From positions 62,001-126,000 of the forward strand of contig NZ_JAYXHR010000003.1 in NCBI RefSeq assembly GCF_036017065.1: 64,000 nt of DNA. The letters run 5' to 3'. Source of the stretch: Uliginosibacterium sp036017065. Its GTDB lineage: Bacteria > Pseudomonadota > Gammaproteobacteria > Burkholderiales > Rhodocyclaceae. Both the position numbers and the translations under genes were made by a program. Below, piece by piece: positions 9,594 to 23,200 of the stretch; the first letter of the stretch is position 1, and every line of letters starts with the position of its first letter. The notes under the pieces were generated by a model. That model was given only the letters and a program-made list of their open reading frames with translations. It ran no database searches and was not told where the DNA came from.

Positions 9594-11294
9594 TCAAGGC
9601 AGGGTGATGCTGAAGTAGGCGTGGGCGCGCCAGGGCGCGTAGTGCAGTTCGGCCGGATTCTTGTCCAGCGGTGCGGCCAGGACCAGGCGGCCGCTGAAGG
9701 TCTTCCAGTCGAACATCACCCCCGCACCCACGCCGGTGAGGAAGTCATTGCTGCCCACTTCCTTCAGGATGCCCGGGCGATAGGGAAAGGCCCCGCCGTG
9801 GTCGATGAAGCCCAGCCACTGCACGCGCGGTGCGTCGGCGCCACTTTCGAAGTAGGCCTGCGTGCCCTGGCCATAACGCAACTCGGCGCTCACGTAGTAG
9901 CCGTTGCGCCCCGACAGCAGGCCTTCGGAGAAACCACGCACCGTGTACGCGCCGCCCACCTGGAAGAGCTCGCTGGAGGGCAGCAGCTCGGTGTCGCTCA
10001 GCTGCAGGCTGGCCCGGGTGACCAGCTGGAAGCTGTCGCTGACGCGGTCGAGCCGGTTGCCGGCCATGCGGTAGTACAGGAAGTCGCTCTCGCCGCCCAG
10101 GCCGGTCAGGCCCACGGACACGAACTGGTCCAGGTACCAGGAGCTGCGGTCGCCGAGGCGGTCGCCGGCCAGGCCGAAGGTCAGGATGCGCAGGTCCTCG
10201 TTCAACTGCTCGACGCCACCGAAGCGGCTGACGGATTCGCGCGCCGAGAAGCGTGCGTAGGTCGACCAGGATCGGTCGAGCTTGGTGAGCAGTGGCTGGG
10301 TGAGACCGATCGTCGCGTCCTGCGACTTGCCGGTGATGTCCAGCGGCTGGAAGGGGCCGTCGATGATGCGGATCTCGCCGGTGCTGGCCGACAGGTCCAG
10401 GCGCAGGTCGTTGCGGGTCACCGGCAGGGAGTAGGACAGGCCGAAGCTGTGGGAGCCCTCGGTCACCGTGCCGTTGAAGATCGCACTGTCGCTCAGGCCG
10501 GCCAGGTTGTTGCTGCGTGCGCTGAAGCCCGCGCGGGCGTTGCCGGTGGTGTCGCGACCGGCATTGTCCACGTAGAACTGGAACTGGTTGCGCGGGGGTT
10601 CGATCATCGTTATCTGCACGTCGGTGGTGCCGAACTTCTCGCCGGCCACCACGCTTGCGCGCAGCTGCGTCGCGTTGAGCCGGTTGAAGCGCGCGATGTC
10701 TTCTTCCAGCGTCGGGATGGACATCAGCGAGTCCTGCGACAAGGTGAGCCGCTCGGAGACGTAGTCGCTCGCCAGGGACTGGTTGCCCTGTACCTGCAAC
10801 CGGCCGGTGCGGCTTTCCACCAGGCGGATCTGCACGACGCCGTCGCGTACCGTCTGCGGCGGCAGGAAGGCGCGCGCGGTGAGCGCGCGGCGCGCATCGT
10901 AAAGCTTGTTGATCTGCACCACCGCCGCCTGCAGGTCGGCCAGGCTGACGGTCTGCCCCCGCAGTGGCGCCAGCACGCTGTCGATCTCGCTGGCGGAAAG
11001 GATCTGCGAGCTGTCGACCTGGAAACGCTCCACACGGATGTTCTTCACCTCGCTGGCGGCGCTCGCCGCCGGCGTCGCAGGCGTGGTGACGGCGGGCGCC
11101 TGCGGGGCCTGCTGGATGAGTTCCTCCCGTCGCTGCTCCTCGCGTTGCGCGCGCTCGCCGCTCTGCACGGCCCCCGGGGAGATGGAGGGCGGAATGAGCT
11201 GCGCGTTGGCGGGCGGCGTCATCGCTGCCCAGGCGCCGCAGATCAGTGCGGCAATCGTTGTCTTGTTTGTCATGGATGTGCTGCGTGGTCTCAT
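9594..11294 (-). CDS. TpsB outer-membrane transporter (ShlB/FhaC family)
   Basis: Omp85-family pore that exports the giant TpsA adhesin encoded immediately upstream. A signal peptide ends at PANAQ. A Pro/Ala-rich linker follows, then two POTRA-type periplasmic domains (FLPPQTVRDGVVQIRLVE belongs to the first). The C-terminal half is a 16-strand-type beta-barrel with the conserved lid-loop motif VRGF (in YTVRGFSEGLL). Strand-like alternation continues to a final YFSITLP, so the C-terminal residue is Pro rather than the usual Phe. The start at 11294 overlaps the TpsA stop in ATGA, which suggests translational coupling; an ATG at 11273 is the alternative and gives a shorter signal peptide. Length is 566 residues. 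Confidence 0.93.
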   Translation of the reverse strand: MRPRSTSMTNKTTIAALICGAWAAMTPPANAQLIPPSISPGAVQSGERAQREEQRREELIQQAPQAPAVTTPATPAASAASEVKNIRVERFQVDSSQILSASEIDSVLAPLRGQTVSLADLQAAVVQINKLYDARRALTARAFLPPQTVRDGVVQIRLVESRTGRLQVQGNQSLASDYVSERLTLSQDSLMSIPTLEEDIARFNRLNATQLRASVVAGEKFGTTDVQITMIEPPRNQFQFYVDNAGRDTTGNARAGFSARSNNLAGLSDSAIFNGTVTEGSHSFGLSYSLPVTRNDLRLDLSASTGEIRIIDGPFQPLDITGKSQDATIGLTQPLLTKLDRSWSTYARFSARESVSRFGGVEQLNEDLRILTFGLAGDRLGDRSSWYLDQFVSVGLTGLGGESDFLYYRMAGNRLDRVSDSFQLVTRASLQLSDTELLPSSELFQVGGAYTVRGFSEGLLSGRNGYYVSAELRYGQGTQAYFESGADAPRVQWLGFIDHGGAFPYRPGILKEVGSNDFLTGVGAGVMFDWKTFSGRLVLAAPLDKNPAELHYAPWRAHAYFSITLP

Positions 11295-14200
11295 GGTTGT
11301 GCGCCGGACGCGGTCAGCCCTGCGCAGGCGCTGTCGCCACCCTTGCATTCGAAGAGGTCGCCGCTGATCGAAACGTTGCCCGCTGCGGGCGCGGTGTCGG
11401 TGCGGATCTGCAGGGCGGTGCTGCTGGGCGCAGCGCGTAGCGCGCCCAATGCATCCTGACCGGTGCCCGATGCGGTCACCGTGCCGGCCGGGAAGCCGGA
11501 CACCACCTTGAGCGGATTGCTGCGGATGATGAAGGCGCCGACTTCCGCCGAGGACGGCGTGATGCGCAGGTCATAGGTGCCGGTCATCGTGAAGGCGTGC
11601 GCATCGAACGCTGACTGTCCCAGCCTGCTTATTGCATCCACCCGCACGCTGTAATCCGGCGTCTGGAAGCTGGCGTAGTTGCCGACCCGGCCGTCGATCA
11701 CGCGGAGCGGGCCATTGGTGTTCACCGTGCTGACGTAGGCATCCAGCAGGCTGAACGTGGCGCCGGCGGGGGCGTCCAGCGTCATCGCCACCAGGCTGGC
11801 CTGACTGCCGTTCATGCCGCTGACCTGCAATGCGAGCGGCAAGGGCGTGCTGACCGTGGCCTGGATGACGTCAGCCTGCATGACCACGTCCGGGCTGCTG
11901 ACCTGCAGCGCATGCGCGCCGCCGATGGTCTGCGGTGCGCGCACCTGCAGGGTGGCCGGGGTCGTCACGTCGGTGCCGGTGCTCGCGCTGCCGAGCACGC
12001 TACCGCTGCCGTCGCTGCCCGCGGTCAGCACGATGTCGGACGCGGAGGACAGGCTGCCGCCGGCAAAGGCGATGTCGTCGCCTGCCACGAAGCTCACCGG
12101 GCCCTGGCTGTTCACCGTGCCACCGATGGACTGGCTGTTCGCCGTCCGGGTGGTCAGGCTGCTTGCGGCAGTCACCGTGCCGTCCAGCTGCATGTTGCGA
12201 CCGGCGTCCAGTTGCAGGTTGCCGCCGCTGGCCAGCGTGCCGGTGACCACCAGGTCGCGACCGGCCTCGACCCGGGTGTCGCCCCCCGCCGTGGCGCTAC
12301 CGCCGACAAGGACATCCTGGCCGGCGTTGACCTGCAGCGATGCAGGAGTGTCCACGCGGCCGTTGATGACCACGTTGCCGTTGCTTGCCGTCAGCGAGGT
12401 GTTGCCAGTGCTGGTGAGCGTGCCGGCGGGAGTGATGCTCAGGTTCTGCTGCGCGACGAGCAGGCTGCTGCCCGCGGCCTGCACGCTGCCGGCCACCACG
12501 ATGTCGGTGCCACTCCTGACGGCCAGGTTGCCACCCGTCGTGAGGCTGCCGCCCAGCGTGGTCGTGCCGCCGCTGAGGAGCGTGGTGTCACCTGCGACGC
12601 GCGTCGTGCCAGCGAGCGTCAGTGCCGCACCTGCCGTGGCGTCCAGACGTTCCGCGTCGACCAGCGTCCCGGTGACCGTCAGGTCGTTGCCCGCCGTCAG
12701 GGTGGTGGAGCCGCCACTGCTCAGGCTTGCGCCGGTCATGCCGAGGTTGCCGCCTGCGTCGATCCCCGCGGTGCCGGTGGCGATCAGCGTACCGGTGACC
12801 TGCGTGTCGCCGCCGCTGCGGGTACGGAGGTCGTTGCCGCTGTCGACCGTGCCGTCGACCAGCAGGTTGCCCACCGCGTCGAGCGTGACGTTGCCGGCGG
12901 CGTCGATCAGGCCACCCACACTCATGTGCTGGCCGCTGGACAGGCTCAGGGCACCTTCGCTGACAAGCTGGCCACCGACTCGCAGGTCACCGGCCAGGGT
13001 GACCAGGGTCGTGCTGCCATTGCTGTCGAGTCGGGCGTCGAGGTCCAGGTCGCGGCCGGCGGTGACGCGGGTGTCGCCGCCGGACAGTGCCGCGGCGTTC
13101 AGCGAGATGTCGTCGGCGGCGATCAGGGTCAGTGCGCTGCCGGCCGTGATGCGGGTACCGCCGGCATCGACCTGCAGCGAACCATTGCCGTCGGTGCCGG
13201 CCTCCACGCTGATGTCGCCGGTGGCAGTCAGGCTGCCCGCCCCCCTGATGGAGATGTCGTCGCCGGCGGACAGGGTGATGCTGCCGGCATTCACCTGGCC
13301 GAGCACGTCCAGGTTGCCGACGTTCACGTGATAGGCAAAGTCGCCTGTCGTGTTGATGCTGCCGAGGTTGCCGTTCTGTCCCGCGCTGCTGATGTACACG
13401 CCGTTCGGTGCGCTGGCATTGAGCAGGCCGGTGGCGCCGACGTTGACCTCCAGCGCGCCGGCTGCTCCGCCGGCGGCGCCTATGGTCGTTGCGGCCGTCA
13501 GGCTGACGTTCTTCGCCTGTACGTCGAGCTTGTCGTCCTGGCCACCGTCCAGGATGGCGCCGGTCGCAGCTTCGAGCACCGCATCCTGCTGCGCGTACAC
13601 CGAGCTGATCCGCATGTCTCCGCTCTTCTCGGTGATGTACACGTCGTTGCGGGCGCGGGCGATGAGCTGGCTGCCGTTGGCGACATCCACCACCATGCTC
13701 TTGCTGGCCGAGCCGATGCTGCCCTGGCCGGCTTCCAGCACGAGGTTGGCGGACTCGATGGCGGCATCGTTGCCGCTTGCCGCGTTCGACAGGCCTGCGC
13801 CAGTCTTGATGCGCACTTCCTGCGTGCTCTTCACCTTCTCGATGGCGAGGTCCTGCTCCGAGCCGATCAGGATGGTGCCGGCCGCTTCGGCAACCAGGTT
13901 GCCGCTGGCGGTGACATCGACATCCTTCTTCTGGCGGATGCGGATATGGGTGGCGGTGAGCGTGACGTCCTGCTTCTCGGCGGTCAGCAAGGCCAGCTTC
14001 TCCTCCTTGCTCAGCGTGCCGGGGTCGATGCTGCGGGAGATCAGCAGCTCGCCGGCATCCTGTCCGATGCCGCCCGCCAGCGTGCCGAGGGTGATGTTGC
14101 GGCCGACGACGTTGGCCTCCTCGATACGCACTTCGGTATCCGCCACCGCGCGGAACAGGCCTGCGCCCAGCGAGTTCGCCAGCTCGCTGTCCTTCCACTC

Positions 14201-17200
14201 GGCGCCGTCCCTCAGGGCGGTGCTTTCCTGGAGGGTCGCGGTGTAGCTGAAGCTGTCGTTGTAGGTGCCGCCACCGAAGCGGGTATGGGCGTCGTGGTAG
14301 AACGCGGTCTGCTCGGCCTGGTAGCTGGCGATGTCGGCATCGGTCCAGCCGTTGGCGTTCTTCAGCGCACTGACCTGCGCGGCGCTGAGCGTGAAGCTGT
14401 AGCCCGCGTTGTAGGCATCGGTCGCAAAGCCGCCGTTGCCGTCGGCACGCAGGTTGCGCATGCGCCAGTAGCTCTTGTAGTCGTTCTCGACCTGCTTCTG
14501 GAAGTTCGCAACCGTCTGGTCGGCCGCGGCCCGGGCCGGGTTGCCGCGCAGCTTCATGTTGTCCCACAGGGCCAGCAGTTCGGTCGAGGACTTGTTGTCC
14601 TCCTGCTCGACCAGGTTGGCGTCCAGCAGGCTGCCACCGACGACACCCAGCGTGACGTCGCCAGTCCTCGAATCGATCTTCGTGACGCGCATGTCACCGG
14701 TGGCCTCGGTGAGGCGGATGTCGCCGGCAGCGCTGGCCGACAGCACCGTGTTGCTGCCGCGCGTATCCACCGTCACGCCACTGCCTGCCGTGACGATGCC
14801 GCCACTGGCTGCGGTGGCTGGCGTACCGATGCCGCCGGACAGGCTCACCAGATTGATGTTGTTGCCACGCAGGATGACGAGGCCGGCATTGGTGGTGGTC
14901 ATCAGGTGACGGTCTGCAATCACGTTGAGATCGCCCGCCGTGGCGTTCAGCGCCGCGATGCGCAGGTCGCCGCTGATTTCCTTGACGCTGATGCCGTCGC
15001 GCGCCATGGCGCTCAAGGTGCCGTCGACCAGACCCTTGGCCGGGTCGGCATCCGTCAGGTCGATCTGCACGGGCCTGGCTGCGCTGCCGATCGCACCGGT
15101 GGCGGCGTTCAGCGAGACATTGTTGGCGAGGATGTAGGCGTTGTCGCTGAGGCTCTCGATGCCATTGGTCGCATTGATCGTGGCGTTGCCCGTCAGGCTG
15201 CGGACCATGCCGTTGAGCAGCACCTTGCCGCTCGACGAGGCGATGTTGACGTCCGAGGTGTCGTAGCCGGTGAAGGTGACCTTGATCTGCTTCGAGGCGT
15301 CGAGGCTGTGGTGGTAGTAGTCGTACTCCGTCCAGGTATAGCGATAGGTCTGCTTCACATACTCGCTGTGACAGACTCCGGCGATGCAGTCTGTATCCCA
15401 GCGGACCGGGGCCAGCGTGTTGCGGGCCTGCGGCGTCACGTACTGCGAGTGGTCGTAGTTGTAGTCACCGGTCCTGAAGTCGTTGGCCGTCAGCCAGTCG
15501 CCGGTCAGGCGATTGGTATAGGTCGAACTGCTGCTGGTCTCGCTGGGTTGACCGCCGGGGTCAGGCGCCAGCCAGTCGGCGCCCCAGGTGATTTTGGTGA
15601 TGTAGGAATCGTCGCGCGTCCAGGAGGTGGTCTTGCCGTTGATCCAGTTGAAGCGGCGGTTTTTGGTCGTCTCGTAGGTGCCGGTACGACCGTTCCGCTG
15701 GCTGACGATGTAGTTCGGCTTGCCGTCGGCGTCGACGGTGCGGTTGTCCAGCGTGTAGATGGTGTCGCCGATGCGCACGATCTGCGTCACCAGCGCCCTG
15801 CCGGAGCTGGAGGCTCCCGTCTGGTCCACACTGCCATTGGCGAGCAGACGCTTCGAGGTGTCCGTGATCTTGATGACGCCTTCAACGCCCGGACCGGTGT
15901 CGAGTCGATTGATGACGATGTCGAGGCCAGTGTCGTTGACCACCGCGATGCGCCCATAGCCGTCCTGTACGCGCAGCTCGCCGTTGCCGGTCGAGAAGAC
16001 GTTGCCGTACAGCTCCATGTGGCCGCCACCCATGCGCACGTTGGCGAGATCGAGGCGGTCGGTCGCCAGGTCGTAGCGCACCTTGATGTCGGTGCTGGCC
16101 GGGTCGGGGTTGTTGAGGTCGAAGTAGCGCGGCGCGCTGTCCGGGTTGGCCAGGTAGGCCGCCTTGGCCGCCGCGATGGCACCGGCCTGGCTGCTGATCA
16201 GCGTGCCCGGGATGGTGATGCTGCGATCCGGCAGGCCAGCCTGGATCAAGCCGTTGATGTTGAGCTTCTCGCCACTGATGTAGACGTTGTTGCCGGCGAT
16301 AGTGGTGCTGCAATTGGTCGGCACGCTGCAGTCGCGAGCGGTGATGGCGGCGATGTAATCCGCTTCGATCGCCTCGCGCTGAGCGGGCAGGCTGCCCAGC
16401 TGGCTGATGGGATTGCCGCCCTGGTGCGTGAAGCCCGGCGTGTAGGTTTTGATGAAGTCGCCGCCGGTGGCGATGTTCACCGTCTCGGCATTGATGTTGG
16501 CCGACGCACGGATGGTGCCGTGGCTCTTGGCATCCGCGATGCCGCGCAGGTTGGTGATGTCGCCGGAGATCCACAGCTGCGCCGGCGAGCCGGTGTCGGC
16601 GTCGTTGCTGTTCTCGATGGCGATCACGGGCTTGGGCGAAGTGTCGGCGTCCACCACGGTGATGCTGGTGCTCTTGCCCGAACTGTTGCGTGCGTTGATC
16701 GCGTCGGCCGAGGAGACGCGCAGCCCGTTGAACGTGACCTGGCCACCATCGTCGTCGGGGATGGTCAGGGTGTTGGTGGTCATGAAGCGCGTCGACTTGT
16801 TGTCGATGTCGATGCGCACGTCGCCGGGGGCTTCTAGCTTGCCGCCTGCACCACCGGTGAGGTAATCGCCGGTGACATGAACGTTGCCGGTGGTGGCCAG
16901 GATCGGGTTGACGTCCAGGAAGTTCACCAGTGTGCCGGCGTCCAGGGCTGCCAGTTGCGATTCGAGGATGTCGGCATCGTTGTCCAGGGCATTGGCCACG
17001 TCGGTGGCGTTTGCGTCGCCAGCGTAGTTGTTGGCCGAGGTGCGGACCTGCTGCGCCTTCAGGCGCAGCGCGTTGATCTCAGCGGCCAGTTCGGTCGCCA
17101 GGTTCACGTTGTTGCGCAGGTTGAAGCTGACGCTCTGCGACTTGTCGTAGCTGCCGTCAGCGTTGTAGGTCAGCCACTGGTGGTGCCAGATACCGGCTTC

Positions 17201-20200
17201 CACGGTGCCATCCACGTTGACGCCCGAGCCCGGGTTGAACGGATTGTTGGAGTTGTTGGCCGTGGAGCCGCCAGTGATCTTCAGCGAGGAGGTGTCGGCG
17301 CCGAAGAACTCACCGATCGCGGACAGGATCTCGCGGTAGGAGTCGGTGCCTTCACCGAAACCACGCACCGTGTGCGTGCCTTCCGAAGCGGTGAGGTAGA
17401 CACTCTTCACTGAGCGGACCTGCGCACCGGCAGCGACGTTGATGGTGTTGTGCTGGTTGATCTCGCCGTGGGCCTTCGGGTCCGTCTCGATCGGTACCGC
17501 GGTGCGGTTCCACAGGCGGGTGTCGGCGTCGGCGTTCAGGTTGTTGCCGGCGTTGCGGTCGGTGCCGGACATCAGGTGCACGTCCTTCTCCGACTCGATC
17601 AGCGTACCGGCGCCGATGTTCACCTGGTTGTCGGCCGCGATGTAGGAGCGTGTGTCCCCCTCGGCGGCGCCGGCCACGCCATAGGTCTTGGAGCGGGCTT
17701 CCGTGCGCACGTCGGCCACCGTGCGGGCCGACAGGTTGATCTCGCCGTCGCTCAGCAGCGTGGCGTTGCTACCGACCTGCACCTTGCCGTCGTTGAGGTC
17801 GTTGTTGATCACCGACTCGGCACGCGCGATGGCCACCGCGCCGCCGGAATCCAGGCGCACCGAATCGTGGGCGTTCACCGTGTTCTGTACGCCGAGGTTC
17901 AGCACACCCAGGCCGACGCCGGCCACGTTGACGATCAGGTCCGTGCCGTCGCCGATGCTGACTTCCGCCCGGTTGCGGATCGTCGATTCACTGCGCGCTG
18001 CGGCGCCATTGAGCAGGCCACCGCCTTGCGAGTCGACGTTGTAGCTGCCGCCCAGCGACGGCTTCACGATGCTGTTCAGCGCGTGCGCCTGCACTTCCTG
18101 CGCATTGATCGTCAGGTTGTTGCCGATGCGCGCGTTGGTGAAGGTGTCGACGTTGTTGACCGCGCGTGCGCCGGAGTAGCCGACCACCGACGCGTTGAGC
18201 GAATCCGCCGTGGCGTTGAAGTTGGTGGTTTGCGCGGCGTCGATGTCCAGTTCGCGCGCCGTCACGCTGCCGCCGGTGCCACTCGCGCTGCCCAGGTAGG
18301 CATCGGTATGCGACACGGCGATCGTCTGCGCCTTGGACGCGACCAGCACGCCCAGGCCACCGGCGCCGGCTTCGGTATCGGCACGCAGCGTATCGCTGCC
18401 GGTGGCCGAGATCTTCACTTCGTCCGTAGACACGATGTCGGCGTTGTTGCCGATGCCGGCCGTGGTGGTGGTGTCGGCGACCGTCCTGGCGTTGTTGCTG
18501 CCGCCGGCCAGCAAGCCGATGTTCACACCGGTGACGCGAGCGTCACTGCTGGTGGCGGAGTTCGCCAGTACCTGCACATCGTCGCTGGTGCGCAGCTTCG
18601 CATTGTTGCCGATCAGGGCGCGCGTGCCGGTGTTGGCGATGGCATCGGCATCGGTAGCACCTGCACCCAGCAGGGCACCGCCGGCCGCGGCGACGGCAGA
18701 GGCATCTGCCGTCTTGTCGCCGCCACGCAGCCTGGTCTGTGCGTCCAGCTTGAGGGTCGCGGCTTCCACGTCGATGTTGTTGCCGGTGATGGCATCGGCA
18801 TCCGTATCCACTTCGGCCTTGGCCAGCGATACGCCGATCGACACGCTGGTGCTGACGGCAACGCCCAGGGCACGCGCATCGGCCACCGGGTCGACGTCGG
18901 CACGGATCTGCGCCAGGCCGCCGGTGGTGCGTACGGTGGTGTTGTCGCCCAGTTCGGCTTTGGCGGAGGACCGGTCGGTGGCCTTGGCATCCGCGCCGGC
19001 GCCGCTGAACAGGCCGCCCGCTGCAGCCGTGGCTTCGGCATAGGTGTCGGTCTGTGCATGGCCATGCACGTCCAGGGCCTTGCCGGTGATCTGCGCGTTG
19101 TCGCCCACTTGTGCAGTCGCGCTGCCGTCTTCGGTGGCATACGCGAGCGCTGCGCCGACGCCGACGATACCGGCTGCGCCGCCCAGTGCTTCGGACCGCA
19201 GGTTGTGGTCGATGCCGGCATCCACGCGCACCAGGCCCGTGCCATTGGCATCGGCAGCTGCCGTGCCGGTGGCGTTGATGATGGCGCTGTTGCCGATCTC
19301 TGCCGTCGCGCTGCTGGTCTTGCTCTGGATCGCCACCGAGGCGCCCAGGCCGACCAGGCCGGCGCCGCCGGCATAGGTCTGCAGGGAGGACGCACGGGTC
19401 TGCACGTCGCTGGCACTCACCAGCACGTTGCGGTTGGCGGTGACATTGCCGGACACGCTGGCCAGCGTCGCATCATCCACGTTGGCGATGGCGATGCCGC
19501 CACCCAGGGAGACGCCACCCGACACCGCGGCGCCGATGGCCATGGCATCCGTGTCGGTCTGCGTGGTGGCGGACACATTCACGTCGCGTCCTGCCTTCAA
19601 TACGGCGCCGCTGCCGACACCGGCTGCGGCCGTGTTGTTGGAGGGCAGGGTGGCAAAATCGTTGGCGACGTTCAGCCCGCTGCGTGCGCTGTTGGTGCGC
19701 GACACGGTGCCGGAGATGCCCCCGGCGTCCGTGCTCGACTGGTCGCCGAAGGCGCTGCGCGACGAGACCGTGCTGGCGTCATTCACCGAGCCGGACAGTT
19801 CGGATTGCGCATCGCTGCCAGCGCGGCTGCCGACGCCGATGTAGGACACGGCACCGGAGATGCCGAAGGTGAGGCCGCCCGAGGCGGCGACGGTCAGGGA
19901 GCTGATGTCACGCGTGGCGTCTGCATCGACGACGATGTCGCGATCCGCATCGACACGGGCACCCCCCACGATGGTGGCTGAGGCGCCGTTGTTCACCAGC
20001 ACCACGTCGGCGGTGGCACCCACGCCGCCGCCACTGACGCCGATGCCCAGCGCGCCCAGCTTGCTGTCGAAGCTCGTGCTGTCGCTAGCGGTGACGCGCA
20101 CGTCCTGCGCGCTGCCGGCGTAGCTGCCGTCCTGGTTGATCTGCGTCGAGCCGCCGACGGTGGCTTCGGTGCTGCCCTTCACGATGGTGACGCCCACCGT

Positions 20201-23200
20201 GCCCGCGATGCCCACGCCGCCCGAGGCGGAACCGGTGGCGCCGATGATGCCGATATCTTGGTCGGAAGCGGCGTGCACGTTCGTCGCGCCGTTGGCGTTC
20301 AGCGTCGTGCTGCCGCTGGTGGTGGCCCTGGTGGTCTGATCGACCACGGTGACGATCACCGAGGCGCCGACACCGGCCGCGCCGGACACGTTCAGGCCAC
20401 CGACGTAGTGATCGGCGTCGAGCTCGGAAGTGGCTTCGACCGTCAGCGCACCCTGGCTGTTGAGTGTGGCGTTGTGCGCGAGTGCCTGGGTGGTTCCATT
20501 CACCGACAGTACCGTGGCCGAGATATTGACGGCCGCTGCGCCGCCGCCGGCTGCCCCCACCACGATCTGTTCAGTCTCCACCGTCGAACCGGCATCGACT
20601 GTCACCGCGTTGTTCGCCTGCACGGTGGCGCCATCCACCTTCGCGGTGGTGGTGTGCGAAACGATCGTGGAATCGGCCGATCCGCCGACACCGGCTGCGC
20701 CGCCGATGGCAAGCCCGCCCGCGCCGGCCTGCACGACGTCGTGGTGGTAGGCCGCCACGCGTGCCTGCTGCTGCGCATTCGCGCCGGCCAGCGATTCGTT
20801 GATCCTGGCGCCGCCCGTGACCTGTGCGGTGGTCGTGCCGCCCAGCAGGTTCACCGACACGGTGGCCGCGACACCGGCCTTGCCGCCGCCGGACACGTTG
20901 GCGAGGATGGATTCCACCTTGCTGGTGGAGGAAGCCACCACGGCCACGCCGCGGATGTTGTCCTTCTGCTGGCGACTGTCTACCGATACGCCGAAGCCGC
21001 CGGCCGTCAGGCTGCCGTTGTCCACCGCCATGGTGCCGCCCAGGCCCAGCGCGTCGACGCGCGTGGCACTGCCGGTCACTTCGGCCGTGGTGCTGGAGTG
21101 GATGTCGTTCACCGCGATGGCGCCACCGCCACCGACCGTGCCGCCCAGCGCGACCGTACCGGCCTTGGCCTGGATGGTCTCATCGTCCTGTGCGGTCAGC
21201 AGCAGGTTGTGGTCGGCGTCGACGTTCGCGCCGTTGCCGATGCGCGCCGTGGTGCTGCCGCCCAGGTCGTTGATGGCAATCGAGCCAGCGAAGCCTGCCG
21301 TGCCGCCGCCGGAACCTGCCGCCGCCCACACGTCCACCGTGCCGCTGCGCTTCGCTTCGACCGTCACGGACGCCGCGCTGTCGATCTGCCCGCCGCTCAC
21401 TTCTGCCAGCGTGCTGCCGCCGATGTGGTTGTACGAACCGGAGGCGCCCACTGCCGCCGTGCCGCCGCCGGACAGCGCGCCGGTCACCGCCAGGATGTCT
21501 GCCTCGTCGGTCGCCTTGATGCTCACGTTGCCACTGGCCAGCACGGTGCTGTTGTCGCTGCGTGCCTGCGTCTGCGTGGTGATGTCGTTGATCGCCAGCG
21601 AGCCGGACACGCCGACCTTGGCCGAACCGCCACCGCCCATGGCGTAGGTTTCGATCTCCGAGTCGTTCTTCGCCGTCAGGCTGACGCTACCGGTGTCGAC
21701 GTGGGTGTTCTTCAGCTCGGCGCCGATGCGGTTGTCGATGTCGTTCCAGGCGAAGCTGACACCGAAGCCGGCATTGCCGGCGGAGAGGCCCAGCGCACCC
21801 ACCACGGCGAAGATGCCTGCGCCGTCCGTGGCGCTGACGTTCAGCGACGCGGCGTCGATGCCGTTCACCGTCTTCTTGCCATCGATATAGGCGTTGGTGC
21901 GGTTGTCGATCTCGTTGATGGCCACCGCCGCGGCGCCGGCCATCTGGCCGCTGCTGGCACCCAGCGACGCAGCGATGGTGTCGATCTGGCCGTCGCTGGT
22001 GGCATTGACGTCCAGCGCGCCGCTGGCATCCACGTCGCTGTTCTGGATGTAGGCGCTGGTCACGTTGTCCAGCTCGTTCCAGGCGAAGGACAGGCCGATG
22101 CCCGCCTTGCCACCGAAGGCGATGGCGCCCGCCACCGCGCGGATGGCAGAGGTGTCGCTGGCGCTGACGGTCACGCCCTGCACGCCGCTGACGTTGCTGT
22201 TGTAGAGGTAGGCGGTGGTCGTATTGGCGATGTCGTTGATCGATACCGAGCCGGCGACGCCTACCTTGCCTTTGCTGCCTTGCACGGACGCCGACAGGGT
22301 CCGGATCTCGCCGTCGACATCGGCATCCAGCGACAGCGCGCCGCTCTGAGCGATGGTGGCGTCGGTGATGTAGGCAGCCGTCGTGCCGCCCAGGCTGTTC
22401 ATCGCGAAGGAGCCGGCCAGGCCGTTGCCATTGCTCTGTGTGGAGATGGTGACGGCGCCGGCCAGCGCGTTGATGGCCAGCGTGTTGTCGGCGTCCAGTG
22501 TGACGTTGCCGGCCTGGGTGACGTTGGCACCGTCGGACAGGTAGGCCTTGGTGTCGGCGGTGATCTCGTTGATGGAGGCATCGGCCGAGACGGCGATGCC
22601 GAACTTGCCGGTGCCGCTGCCACTGCTGCCGCTCTTGGTGTCCGATCCGCTGGCGCCGGATTCCGAACCCTGGGCGCTGCTGTTGGTCGCAATCGCGCCG
22701 CTGACGGAATACGCGCCGATCTCGGTGTCCGACTCGGCCTTCACCAGCAGGTTGCCGCCGGTCTTCACGCTGCCGGTGGCAGCTGCGTTGTCCAGGTTCA
22801 GCGGATCGTAGTCGCCCACGAAGGCCGAGGTGCTGGTGTCGATGTCGTTGATCGACACCGCGAAGCCGATGCCGACCTGGCCCTTCGTGGCGACCACGCC
22901 GCCGGCGATGGCGATGTTCTCCACGTCGCCCAGCGCCTGCACCTGCACGTTGCTGCCAGCGTCGATCCGCGCGTCGTCGTCGATGGCGGCGACGGTGGTG
23001 TTGTCGATCATGTTGATCGACACGGCGCCCTCGATGCCGACGTTGTCCGACTGGCCGCCGGCTTCCGTCACGGTGACGATCTGGCTCACCGATTCGGCCT
23101 TCACGTCCACGCCGTTCTCGCTCTTCACCTGGGCGTTGCCGCGGATCGTCGCGCTGGCCGTGCCTGCGATGTCGACGATGTTCACCGCACCGCCGATGGC

